Assembly (NCBI GenBank): GCA_016946835.1 | Contig: JACVTC010000022.1 | Span: forward strand, 1,472,501 to 1,536,500 | DNA length: 64,000 nucleotides | Direction: 5' to 3' | From: Neocallimastix lanati (nom. inval.) | Taxonomy: Eukaryota; Neocallimastigomycota; Neocallimastigomycetes; Neocallimastigales; Neocallimastigaceae | In this document: positions 11,005-22,648 of the stretch, in pieces | How the letters are laid out: each line of letters begins with the position of its first letter | How positions within the stretch are numbered: position 1 is the first letter of the stretch | Program-made: the position numbers and the translations under genes | The notes under the pieces: model-generated | Seen by the model: the letters and a program-made list of their open reading frames with translations, nothing else | Told to the model about the DNA's origin: nothing | Databases searched by the model: none

Positions 11005-11172
11005 TTATACCTATCTTCCAAGGCTTGGGTAAGCGTTGATGGACAATTATCGGGAATCATTTAACATTAAGAAAGGAATTTGTCAAGGTTTGTCTCCTTT
11101 CATTAATTTTATTTAACTTGTTCATTAATGTTATTTATAATAAATGTGATAACTATGGAATCTCGGTTGGTG
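11005..11172 (+). pseudogene. Non-LTR retrotransposon (LINE) reverse transcriptase remnant, C-proximal part
   Basis: Conceptual translation in two frames gives FNIKKGICQGLSP and then LFNLFINVI. This fits the non-LTR RT block with pattern F-x(3)-G-x-x-QG-x-x-LSP-x-LFNLFIN. A frameshift falls between the halves, and stop codons surround the block. No intact element is present. Confidence 0.6.
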
Positions 11173-11284
11173 ATAAAACGTTCCTATGGAGGTCTCTTTG
11201 CTAATGAATATGGTGTTATGTACTTTAACAAGACCTCAACGTAAGAAATTGTAATCATCTCAACACTTTGGAATTAAGAAAGTT

Positions 11285-11600
11285 ATCAATCTCTTCAAAT
11301 GTAACTTTCTGGTGGCCTTCTTCCAACTCCAATACCAAAGACTATGTTCGTTCTTGTGAAATATGTAATATGTTGTCACTCTAAAGATTTTAATCATAAA
11401 CCATATCGTCTCCTACCATCATTTGAAATTCCTAACCATCCTTGGACTTCAATTTCTTTGAATTTCATTGCCGATCTCCCAATTTCTAAGGGATACACTT
11501 GTATTCCTGTTATTCTCAATCGCTTCTCTAAAATGGGTCATTTTATCCCATTTATGCACTCTATCTCCTTGGTCTATCAAACGAAATACTCTCTGCCTTG
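11285..11600 (+). pseudogene. Ty3/gypsy integrase remnant
   Basis: The region reads DYVRSCEIC, then shifts frame at about 11370 and continues NHKPYRLLP, HPWTSISLNFIADLPISKGY and NRFSKMGHFIPF. This is the start of a Ty3/gypsy integrase: the CxxC end of the zinc-binding HHCC, the linker, and the first catalytic Asp in the D-F-I-x-D/A-LP stretch. In this copy the usual aspartate position reads N (LNFIADLP), so that residue seems lost. A stop follows at 11601. The rest of the element is missing. Confidence 0.7.
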
Positions 11601-11654
11601 AAGTTATTTTTCAATAAAAATCTGGGAAGGATAGTTTCCAGATCACTGGAACTT

Positions 11655-11830
11655 TTATTTTAGTTGTATCTATTCTGAGGAAAAATAGTTTTTCCAATTG
11701 TAGTAATTATAAAGGTATTTCTCTAATTAATCTTTAGTCATAAAATCAATAACTAAAATAATTATTTGATAGAATTTCTAAGTATGTTATTGTACGAACA
11801 TAACTTTATAAGAACTGAACAATTTGGATT
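11655..11830 (+). pseudogene. Non-LTR retrotransposon reverse transcriptase remnant, N-proximal part
   Basis: Broken frames give SNYKGISLIN and then, further on, RISKYV and EQFGF. These match the early RT blocks of LINEs (N-Y-R-P-I-S-L-L, then Q-F-G-F). The expected order is this block first and the QG/LSP block later, but here the later block lies 600 bp upstream. The two pieces are therefore rearranged or come from different copies. Confidence 0.55.
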
Positions 11831-11918
11831 TTTAGATATAAATTGTTTTATATGATTATAAATTCTATCTATTAAGTTCTAAATTTCTATATAGAAAAAA
11901 AAATATGTGTATATTATC
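11828..11918 (+). repeat. Dispersed repeat R1, copy 3 (partial)
   Basis: Matches the inner part of R1 copies 1 and 2 (TTTTAGATATAAATTGTTTT, TCTAAATTTCTATATAGAAA). It starts exactly where the LINE remnant ends, which suggests insertion or a junction there. Confidence 0.7.
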
Positions 11919-11919
11919 G

Positions 11920-11970
11920 ATGAAATGGGAAGAGTTAGAGGTCAATTCGTTCTTGAAACTCCTAAAGTAG

Positions 11971-12003
<33 letters not shown>

Positions 12004-12216
12004 ATTTTATATAATATCTTTTATTTTTATTTTCATGTATTTTCTTTTTTTATTCTTAGCTTATACTATGATTAAAATATCTTCATATTATATAAAAATA
12101 ATAATAATAATAACAGTAACAATGAATCAATCAAATAAATATTTAATTATAATAATTATTATTTTTAATTGTATTATTTTGCACTAGTTTTATTAAAATG
12201 TAAAGAATAATATATT

Positions 12217-12262
<46 letters not shown>

Positions 12263-13587
12263 GATGCAAATAATATTTTTTTTAATGTGATTAATAAATA
12301 AATAATAAATAAATAAATAAAAAAATAAATAAATAAAAAATAAATATCTATAGTTTTTTTTTTAATTAGAATATTCTATAAATTTTTAAAAATTTATATA
12401 TAAAACAATTATTTTTTATAGCAATTTCGTAATATTTAATTTTTAATTTATTTACCATCAAATTGATCTTCGTAAAAATTATTTTTTTTTTTTTTTTTTT
12501 TTTTAGACTATCCCTTGTAAGTCTTGATCATATCATCCCAGCCACAACAGTAAAAAAAGAAAGAAATAATATTGTATTAATTAAAAAAAAAAAAAAAAAA
12601 AAATTATTTAATTTATATAATATAAAAAAATTACCAAAACTTTAATAATTCTATTAAAAAAAAAAAAAAAAAATATGCATTTTCATTTATGCAAAGTCAA
12701 TTATTGTTAATTCATTTTACTAAATTTTTCTTTACTAAATTGTTGTTACTACATTAAATACACTAAAAATATATACTAAATACTTTTATTCTTTTTCTTT
12801 AAAAAAAAAAAAAAAAAAAAAGAAAAAAAGGAAAAAAAATTTAAAAAAAAAATAAAAATAAATTTATAATAAAGTTAAAATGTTATTTTTTTTGTTAAAA
12901 AAAAAAAAAAAAAAGGAAAGATACGTAAAAAAAAAAATTAATTTATAATAAAATTAAAATTTTAAGTATATTTATTAGCAAAAATTAATATATATATAAT
13001 TGTCCGTAATAATTTCAAAATTCGAAATATTTTAAAAAATATAATAAAATAAAAAATTATGAAAACATAAAAAGCTTTTTTTTTTTTAAAAAAAAAAAAG
13101 TAAAGTAAAATAAATAATATTAAAATAAAATCAATACTTAATTTTTAAATTTTATCATATTTTATACTTGTTTTGTGAGAATAACATTATTTATTAAAAT
13201 TAATTCAAAATATTTTATCATAGAGTCATTCTTATTTATAATAAAGTTATTTAATAATTAAATTATTAATGATTATAAATATTTATTTTGACTTGTTTAT
13301 TAAGTTTATTTAATAATATTTATTAAGTTCTCATAAAAATGAAAGTTTACATAACTTTAAAAGTTCATATAACTACAGAAATACTCATTATTATAGCTCA
13401 TATCATAATTGTTTTAGTTTTTTTAAGTTTATTAGTTTAAACTGTAAAACAATTTTGTTAAATAATCAATATATTAATAAATAATAAAGAAACTATATTA
13501 AAATATAAAGAAACTATATTAAAAAAAATATTTTTAATTAAAATATGAAAATATATATAATTAATTAAAAATATTTTTTTTTTAATT
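11920..13587. other. AT-rich spacer with AAT/AATA microsatellites
   Basis: No gene recognised. A short less-AT stretch at 11925-11970 (ATGGGAAGAGTTAGAGGTCA) has a brief open frame but no identifiable family. AAT repeats lie at about 12219-12262 and long A- and T-tracts at about 11970, 12480 and 12580. Confidence 0.5.
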
Positions 13588-14065
13588 ATGAATTATTTCA
13601 GCCATGTTGGTCCAGTCGGTTAGGACGATACAGGTTACTGTAGAGGGCGGGGTTCGAATCCTCGGCATGGCACCAAATAATCGGATGAGGTTTCTATCCT
13701 GGGATATCATGAGACCACACGTGATGTCTATAAGGCTTTCCCTCAGATGATTATTTCACCCAACCATGATACTACGCTTTGAATTGAAGCATAGACCTTG
13801 ATGATTGTAAAATTTCCAATCGCCAATGATTACACCCACTAGGGAGGAGTTAATGGTTCCGTTCTGATGCTCGTGGTCATTAGAGATATATGTAGGAACG
13901 TTAGGAATGCATCTCCGGGCAGTGTGTAACGACGATTGAGAGCGGCGAAGCTGATACAGTATGCCAATAACTCATCACCTTACAGTTAATTAATAACTGT
14001 ATGGCCATATGGGAGATGGGTACCCATATGTGCAAGTCTATGTGTTTTTTTTATGAATTATTTCA
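13588..14065 (+). mobile_element. tRNA-derived SINE with target-site duplications
   Basis: Element 13601-14052 (452 bp), flanked by the perfect 13-bp direct repeat ATGAATTATTTCA at 13588-13600 and 14053-14065. The 5' head (13601-13675) folds as a tRNA-like structure with pol III A and B boxes. A body of about 370 bp follows with far more G+C than its surroundings, and a T8 tract (14045-14052) forms the 3' end. There is no ORF. A tRNA head, unrelated body and variable-length duplication are typical of SINEs moved by LINE machinery. The body may share its tail with a host LINE, which I cannot test. A second copy is not visible in this window. Confidence 0.85.
13601..13675 (+). ncRNA. tRNA-like head of the SINE (A box and B box)
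   Basis: The acceptor arms GCCATGT and GCATGGC pair with one G-U, followed by A and an encoded CCA. The D arm is GTCC/GGAC. The T arm is CGGGG-TTCGAAT-CCTCG. The A box is TGGTCCAGTCGG and the B box GGTTCGAATCC. The anticodon arm (TACAG/CTGTA) closes on only four bases, so it cannot present a normal anticodon loop and a working tRNA is unlikely. Its role is most likely as the pol III promoter of the SINE. Confidence 0.8.
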
Positions 14066-14960
14066 TTAATAATAATAAAAAAAAAAAAAAAAAAAAAAAA
14101 TTTTAATATCAAAAATATATATATATATTATAATAAATATATTCCATTAATAATTTTTTTTTTATTTTTATTTTTATTTTTATTTTTTAAAGTTTATTAA
14201 TTTTTATATAAAGTTCTTATAAATTCAGTTTTAAAAAATAAAAAATTAACTGATAAAAAAATTTAGGTTAAATTATGAAATATTTGAAACATCAAACTGA
14301 ATTATTATTGAAAGTATTTTTAAAAAATTCCATTTTTTTTTTTTTTAAATCAAGTTATATATTAATCAAATTTTTCAAAAAATTTTATAAAAAAAAAAAA
14401 AAAAAAAAATTTCCGCTTTTCTTATTTTGATTATTTATTTTTAAATGGATTATTATAAATTAAATATATGCCTATTAAAATTTTTAAAATATTTTTAAAA
14501 AAAATTTTAAAATTTTAAACTACTTTAAAATTTTTTATTTATATTTAATAATTATCATATTGAAATATATTATTTAGAAAAAACTTTATTATATATAATA
14601 ACATATTGCTTAGACCAGATATTTGCTTTAATACATAACTATTAACCTTTAAATATGTAAAATAATAAATGTCCATGATAAATATAAAAATTTAAAATAA
14701 ATAATAGAGGAAATAACATTTAAATATGCAATTTATAAATGAGACATTATCAAATTAAAATTTGAATACAAAAAAAAAATAAAAATAAAAGAAAAAAAAA
14801 TAAGTAATTAAATAAGGAAAAAAAAAAAAAGAAAAATTAATTTTGTTAGTGAAAATTTATAAATTTTATTTTTATTTTTTTTTTAAATAATATTGAAAAA
14901 TATATTTTAAAAATATAACTTATTTTTCAATAATTTTTTTAAAGTAATAATTAATATCAT
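14066..14960. other. AT-rich spacer
   Basis: No gene or recognisable element seen; A- and T-tracts and short TA repeats only. Confidence 0.5.
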
Positions 14961-14964
14961 ACAA

Positions 14965-15112
14965 TTTTTTTTTATTTGTATTTAATTTTTTTATTTTTAT
15001 TTAATTTTTTTATTTTTATTTAATTTTTTTTATTTATATTTAATTTTTTTATTTGGATTTAATTTTTTTATTTGTATTTAATTTTTTTATTTGTATTTAA
15101 TTTTTTAATTTT
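14965..15112 (+). repeat. Minisatellite of about 19-20 bp units
   Basis: About seven copies of a unit like TTTTTTTATTTTTATTTAA, with single-base variants (TTTGTATTTAA, TTTGGATTTAA). It lies some 280 bp upstream of the GPCR-like gene. Confidence 0.8.
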
Positions 15113-15365
15113 TTTTTTTTTATTTTATTTTTTGTTTTATTTCCGAAGAATTTATTTTTAAAAAATATACAATTTTAAAAAGAGTTATATTTCTTCTAGT
15201 TAGTAAACTATTTAATTATAAAAGAATATATATACAACAATTAAATCAAATTTATATTATTAGATATTAGTTTAATTAGTTATCATCAATTAGAAAAGAA
15301 AAAAAAAAATTAAAAATTATTTAAATTTAACCAGTATTAGCAATCAGATTTTTCTTAAAACAAAA

Positions 15366-15395
<30 letters not shown>

Positions 15396-15398
<3 letters not shown>

Positions 15399-16166
15399 AG
15401 ATGGCATATACTATATCTATTATTGATCTTCTCTATAAATATTGGTATTTTTTATTACTTTTTAAATTTAAAAAAAAATATATTCAATAAATTTTTAAAT
15501 AAATAAATAATTAAATAAAAAAAAATAAAAATAAAAAAAAAAAAAAAAAAAAATAAATCATATTATATTTAATAAAAATATTAGTTATTAATTAATAAAA
15601 ATAAATTTAATTTTAATATTTAAATACATATTCATATGCCAATAAATTTATATAAAATTATTAATAGGATTTATAAAGGGAATCACTGTAAATATGATTT
15701 CATATTTATTATATTCCAGTGATAACTTATTTCAAACCATTGAACAAGAATTTAATGATTATGCTAAAGAAAATAACTTAAATATAACATTATCAACGAT
15801 ATTTTTTTCAGAAAAAAATTCCACTCAAAATAGAAATGATCTTTTCTCAACCATTGAAGTATTACTTGATAAGAAGTCTACAAAATATGATTTATATCTT
15901 TATGATCCTATATATATAAAAGAATTATCTTCACATTTTATCGATTTGAAAGAATGGTTACCGAAGGAATACTTAGACTTATATAATTCTTATTCTGTAA
16001 TAAGTAATTGTGTTGTTAATAATCGTTGGATTGGTTTAGTAAGTTAAAATATTAAAAAAAAAAAAAGAAAATTTTTTTCTCTTAGTTTCGTTTATTAATT
16101 TTTATTTTTTTCTCTTTTTGTGTTTAAAAATAAAATTGCAAGGAATATTTATAGATAATTTAATAA

Positions 16167-16205
<39 letters not shown>

Positions 16206-16460
16206 TCTCTCTTTTTTTTTATTAATTACCATAACTGTTTCAAAAAGCCATTGTTTGTAAGTTTTATGGTTTTATATTCAAATAATTACTATTTAAAAAA
16301 ATATAATAAAAAAGTTCCAACAACATGGGATAATTTATTAGAAACAGGACAATATATCATTGAACAAGAAAGAATTAATAACAATAAATATGATTTATAT
16401 GGATATAACGGATTATTTCCTGATGGTAATTATTTAGCTTCAAAAAATAATATTAATAAT

Positions 16461-16500
<40 letters not shown>

Positions 16501-17066
16501 AATAAATAAATAATAAATAATAATAATAATAAATAATAAATAATAAAGATTAAAATATATATTAAATAATATAAATAATAAACAATGAACTAAAAAAAAA
16601 AAAAAAAAATAATAAAATTTAAAATATAAATATTTTTTATTTAGAAAATGAAGGAATAATCAGCAGTATGTGCTCGATTAATCAATTTATTTATTCATTT
16701 AGAGATACGAAAAATTCATCTTATCCTAATATAAAAAGTGATAATGTTGTTAATGCATTAAATAAATTAAAAGAAATAAAAGAAAAAATTTCAACAGGTA
16801 GACATAAATTATTATATAATTTTTATTTTATTTTCATATTTATAATTATTTTTTCATTTTTTTACTTTTTTTATTTTTTTTTTTTTATTTTTTTTTATTT
16901 TTTATTTTTTTGTTATTTTTGTTATTTTTGTTATTTATTTTTATTTTAAGTTATATTCTTTAAAAATTTTTTTTTTATTGTTAATAAATATTAATATTAT
17001 TTATATCAATATTTCAAATGTATATACAAATTTTGTTATTAATATATATAATATGGTTTAAAAAAA

Positions 17067-17115
<49 letters not shown>

Positions 17116-18699
17116 ATAAAACAAAAATTTTAAATAATAGATGAAGTATTTAAAATAAATGAAGAAAGTACGATTAATTTTTTAAAAAGAGGGGACACCT
17201 TTTTATTTGCTTCATTTTGGGATTCCGTTTTTCCAAAAAATGATGAAATATATAATGAAACTAATTTACCAGGAGGAAAAGAAGGTGTTAGCGGATCATG
17301 CTTAAGTGGATATAATATTGGAATTAGTAAATATATTGATGATAGTCATAAAAAAGCTTCATCTGAAGTATTAAAATATTTATCTTCTAGAGATTTTCAA
17401 AAAGAAATAATAGTTAAAAAATTTAATAAATATACTGGAATAAGAGATTTATATGGAGATGACGATGTCTGTTCTATTTTAAAATGTGATATTATTGAGA
17501 ATGTTCAAATTATAAACAGGATAGTTAATATTGATAATTTCATAGATTATGAATACAAATTTATAAATTATCTTTATGAATTTTTATATGGAAATAAAAA
17601 TTTGAAAGATTGTCTTCAAAATATAGAGGATATTGCCAGAATTTATTATTTAAAAATAAAAAATAATACGTTAGGAACAGTTATATTTACTACTATAAAT
17701 GTATTTTTATTACTAGTTATTATTTCATTTATATTTACATTTATACCAAAATTAAAAAAATATTATATGATGTATTCAACAATGGAGTGGATTATTTATT
17801 TAATAGCTTCATTTTTAATTCTTTATTCAGTGATGACGAAATTTGGAAAACCTACGGAAACTAAATGTCAGGCTTTCATTTTAATGTTATTAGTTGGTTT
17901 CGCAATGCTCTATATTAGATCAATTGAATTATTAATTGATCATTATTACAAAAGCAATAACAGAATTATCAATTGGATAAGAAATAATAAAAAATTGGCA
18001 AAATTTATAATTTGTTTTTTTGATATTTTCATCATATCATTATCATTATTCTTTCCTTCAATGAAACCAGTGGCTATTTATACAAATAAATCAAAAAATT
18101 TTTATCAATGTCAAATAACTACATCAAATATTTTCGGATTTGCATTATTAATATTTGTAATTATATTTCACATAGGTCTGTTCATAACCCTTGCGATATT
18201 TATTATTCTAGATTGGAATGTCAAATCAATCCATGTTATTTTAAAAAATTTGTTATATTTTTTAACATTTGATGGGTTTTCATTTTTTTTAGTATTTCTT
18301 ATCCAAATAATAAATAAAAGTAATTATTATATTGAATGTATCTGTCCATTTATTGTTCTTTTTGTTTTTATAGCAAAACATATTTTCTTATTTATTATAA
18401 ATGTTTGGTTTGACAATAGAAATGCAAATAAAAAAGAAAAAGAAAAAGAAAAAGAAGAAGAAGAAGAAAATGTAATTAGTGAAATACATATAAAGAATGA
18501 TGGTGGCAAAAAGACTGATATGGCAGTAATGTCCACAAATATCAGTTCTTTAAATAATTTGTCAAAGTATGATAATACATTAAAATCAATACTTCAAACA
18601 AATCATTTTGTAAATACATTGGAAAATTTATCCGTAAGTAATACTGATATTACTGAAATTTCCAAAGATATAACTCAATCAGATTTAACATTAGCATAA
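15396..18699 (+). CDS. Class C-like seven-transmembrane receptor with solute-binding-protein-like ectodomain (5 exons)
   Basis: Inferred join: 15396-15444, 15668-16038, 16248-16425, 16645-16797, 17141-18699, giving 769 residues. The introns are GT...AG with phases 1, 0, 1 and 1. The protein opens with a signal peptide (MRWHILYLLLIFSINIG). Residues about 20-400 resemble a periplasmic sugar-binding fold (W-I-G-L-P-L-F, VLYSNNYYLKKY, PTTWDNLLETG). Seven hydrophobic segments lie at roughly 428-453, 465-486, 495-517, 536-556, 582-607, 617-640 and 649-674, with a Cys at the start of TM3. The cytoplasmic tail has a Lys/Glu run and is Ser/Thr-rich. This layout matches family 3 (GABA-B/metabotropic-like) GPCRs of early-diverging fungi and amoebae. 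The ligand is unknown; a sugar or small solute is an inference from the ectodomain. The ATG follows a long A-tract. Confidence 0.82.
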
Positions 18700-19495
18700 T
18701 ACAATCTAATAATATAATTAATAAATATATAATATAATAATTCTTTTTAATAATTATTAAAGTTTTAAAAAAAAAAAAAAATAAATTTATTTATTTATTT
18801 ATTTTTTTTTTTAAAAAACTTTAATGTAAATAAATAATTGTTAAAATAAGAAATTTATCATAATAATTCTATTAATAATAATATTTATATCAACAGTAGT
18901 TATAATAAATAAAATTTTAACTTTTCATTTTTTTTATTAATTTTAAATTGAAATATTTTCAATTATAATAAATATGTAATAAAAAAAAAAAAAAAAGTTA
19001 AATAATTTAAATAGGAATGAATTTTTATATATTTTACATATATATATATATATTTTATAATTTATTTTATTTTTTTATTTGAATATTTTAATTTTTGAAT
19101 AAAATAAAATTAAAATGTTTAAAAAAAAAACTATAATAAAATAAAATATCTATCATGAAAAATTTTTTTTTATTTTTTTTTATGAATATTTTTTATTTTG
19201 TTAATTATCAAATTTTTCAAATTAGATACTTTTAAAAAATTTTTTTTTTTAAAAAAAAAAAAATAATAATAAGATAAAATAAAATAGAATACATAAATTA
19301 ATAAAATTAATAAAATAATTTAAATACTATATAAAACATTTTATTATAAAATTTTCTGCTCCTTTTTTTTTTTTTTTTTTTTTTTTATTTTCCTTCTTTT
19401 TTTTTTTCATTATTGTTCTGCGTATTATTTTTCAAGTATTGATAATTATTTTATTATTAAAAAAATATATATATTTAAATATATATTTAAATATC
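18700..19495. other. AT-rich spacer
   Basis: No gene found. Homopolymers and short AT repeats only; it presumably includes the 3' UTR of the receptor gene. Confidence 0.5.
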
Positions 19496-19499
19496 TTTT

Positions 19500-19745
19500 A
19501 ATTGGCGAATGTTTCTTAATGACACTCAATGTGGTTGGTCTAGATTTAAGAAAATATCTAAAGCTTCTTAATCTTCTTCTCAATCACCTGTATACATTAA
19601 AGATAATGTAGGTAATGTTCTTCTCTAAAGAAGAAGACCATAATTTCTTTCAGAGAGTCAATTCAAAAATCTATTCCAGAATAAGAATTCACCTTTTAAC
19701 AGAAATTTTACATAATCTGGAGGTGAGGTTTGTTGCCCATGGGCT
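19500..19745 (+). pseudogene. Possible LINE fragment (region before RT)
   Basis: A less AT-rich block with broken frames, including VYIKDNVGNVL. That phrase resembles the stretch between endonuclease and reverse transcriptase in many LINEs (pattern I-x-D-x-x-G-N-V/I-L). No longer alignment is possible by eye. It ends where repeat R4 copy 2 begins. Confidence 0.35.
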
Positions 19746-19749
19746 TTTT

Positions 19750-19990
19750 TTTTTTCTGAATTTATCTATACACTTTATTTTGAATATTTACTTTTTATTT
19801 CACATTACTATTAAAAAAAAAAAAATTATTAAGATCAAATTGAACAAATAATATTTATTTATTTTATTTATTTATTTTTATTTTTTTTTTTTTAATTTAT
19901 AAATTTGTGTTTTTTAAAAAATATTCATGTAACTAATAAATGAATAAATAAATAAAGTTAAAGTCCTCAATAAACTGAGGTTGTAAAAAA
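19750..19990 (+). repeat. Dispersed repeat R4, copy 2
   Basis: Same-orientation relative of 4850-5095 (CTGAATTTATCTATACA, TTGAACAAATAATATTTATT, AAAATATTCATGTAACTAAT), ending near an A-tract in both copies. Confidence 0.75.
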
Positions 19991-21434
19991 AAAATATATA
20001 TATATATATATAATATATATAGAGAGAAATACATAATATTATAGAAATATGAATATATATATATTAACTTTTTAAAACATTAAATTTATATTAATATAAT
20101 AGATTAAAATAAATAAAAAATTTTTTATTAAATTAATTGATAATTGTTTTAATTAAAGAAAAAGATGACATTCAAATTTTATTTGTACAATTTAAATATA
20201 TACTTAATATTTAAATAAAATAATAAATTATATTATATTAGGAAAAAAAATATTATTATTTTTTTTTTTTTTTGAATAAAAATACAAATATTAAAAAGAT
20301 AAATACAAAGATAGATATAATAATTTTTTTTTAAAGATAAAAGAAAGATATACAAAGAGTTTACTAATTTAAAAATTTTTTTTATTTTATTAACTCTAAA
20401 TTATATTTTGCTATACTATTTGATAAAATACTAAATATATATATATATATATATATTTTTTAGGAAAAAAGTAGGTTATGATTATATTTATTTTTCTTAT
20501 TTAATACAATTTTTTATTTATATATTTATTTATTTATTTATTTCATAATATCAATATATTAAAATAAAAAAAGAAAAAAAAAATAGCAAAGATTTTTAAA
20601 AACTTGTAATAATTATTATTATTTTAAATTTAAACTTACCGCAAAAAATAATTAATAATGATTTTAGAATTATTATCTAAAAATAATTATTATATAAAAA
20701 TTAAAAATGATAAAATGAATATATTATTTAAATATTCAAGTAGTTGTAAATTAACTGATTTATTTATTTAGTTATGATATATATTAATATTTAAAGTATA
20801 TTTATTAATATATAGAACTATTTTAAACTATTATAAAAAAAAAAAAAAAAAAAAAAAATTAAAAAAAAAAAAAAAATAAAATAAATTTATTTATTATAGT
20901 TTAATTTTCAACTTTTTAATTTAAATAATGCGAATTTTATTTTATTTCCACTTATTAATTTAAATAATATGAATTATTTAATATGATTTTTTTTTTTTAT
21001 TATTAATTTTAAAATATTTTTAAAATATTTCAATAAAATAGAATATGTAAAATTGAATTTTTTTAGAAATTAAAAAAAGTATAAATTTTATATAAATAAA
21101 TTATTCAATTCATATATTTTATACTTTTCAAAGAAACTTTTTTTTTCTTTTATATGTATAAATATTTATATTTAAAGTTTAGGTTTCATAGTTATTTATT
21201 TAATTTAATTTAAATAATATTTTTTTTAAATTTTAAAAAATCATTTAAATTAAAATTTTTTTTTTTTCCTATGAAAAATTTTAAAAAAAAATAAAATAAA
21301 CTAAATAAAATATAAAAAAAAAGTTTAAAAATTATAAAAAAAAAATAATAATCATAATAATTAATAATAATAATAAAATTCCATTTTAACTTTTTAATTA
21401 ATTAGAATAATAAATAAATGAATAAATAAATGAA

Positions 21435-21465
<31 letters not shown>

Positions 21466-22612
21466 CTATTTTTATTTATATTAATTATTATCTTTAATAA
21501 TAATAATAATAATAAATGTTATAACCAATTAAAATTTAGTAAATTAATATGAATAAATTAAATTTTTTTTAAAAAATATAAAAAATATAAAAAATAAAAT
21601 ATAAAAAATAAAATAAAAAAAATTAAAAAAAAAAAAAAAAAATTAAAAAAAATGAAAAAAGGATTAAAAAACGAAAAATTACCATTATTTTAATTAATTT
21701 TATTTTATTTTGAGTCTCACAATCTCATAAATTTTATTTATTTATTTTTATTTTTTTTATTTCAACATTATTATAATTTCAGTGGTTTATTTAATAATAT
21801 TTAATTATAATCATATGGATTTAGTAATTTATTATTAGTTTTTTTTATTTATATTTGTATTTATATATTTATATTATTTTAATTTATATATATTTATTCT
21901 TATTTATTTTTATTTTTTATTTATCATATCTTTAATTTTTATATTTTTCATATTTAATTTAATTTCGGATATTTATATCAAAAATACCAAAAAAAAAAAA
22001 AAAAAAAAAATAAAAAATAAAATAAAAAATAATAATAATAACAATAATATAAATAATAATAAAAAGAAGATAAAATAATTAACCAATTATTTAAATGTCT
22101 AAAGTTTAAATCTATTAAAATATATTAATTTTTTTTTTTTTTTTTTTAAAAAAATAAAGTATAAAAAGAAAAATGGAATTATGTACTGCTAAAAAAAAAA
22201 AAGTATAAAAAAAAAATTTTTTTTCCAGTTAAATTTCTTTTTATTACTTGTATTTATAAATACTAATAAAAAGTTTTTTTAATTAAATTATAGTTATTAT
22301 AAAAAGAAAAAGAAGAAGTTAAAAAATTTTTTTTCTTTCATATCATAGTTTTGGAATTTTATTTCTTTTTCTTTTTTATTAAAAAAAAATTTTTTTTATA
22401 AAAATTGTATAGTCCTTTTACTTATTAAACTTTATTATTAATTTTTTTCATTTTTTTTACCTGAAAAATTAAAAAATAGTTATTTTGAAAATTAAAAAAA
22501 AATATATATATTTCATAATCTTAATAATATTTATAATAATAAGTATAAAAAAATAGGAAAAATTTTAAAATAAATAAATAATAATTAAATTATATATAAT
22601 AATAAAATTTAA

Positions 22613-22643
<31 letters not shown>

Positions 22644-22648
22644 GAAAA
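19991..22648. other. Long AT-rich spacer upstream of the hydrolase gene
   Basis: No gene seen. It contains TA runs (about 19994-20020 and 20435-20455), an AATA/AATG tetranucleotide stretch at about 21408-21465 and many homopolymers. The last 26 or so bases before the ATG at 22649 are almost pure A. Confidence 0.5.

Noticed and set aside
12463-12645. 60-residue frame with Phe and Lys runs
   Set aside because: Made of T- and A-tracts with no recognisable motif.
13601-13675. Functional tRNA gene
   Set aside because: The anticodon arm closes on only four bases, and the sequence continues into a SINE body with target duplications.
19615-19851. 78-residue frame as a small gene
   Set aside because: It joins a possible LINE fragment to repeat R4 and has no coherent family features.
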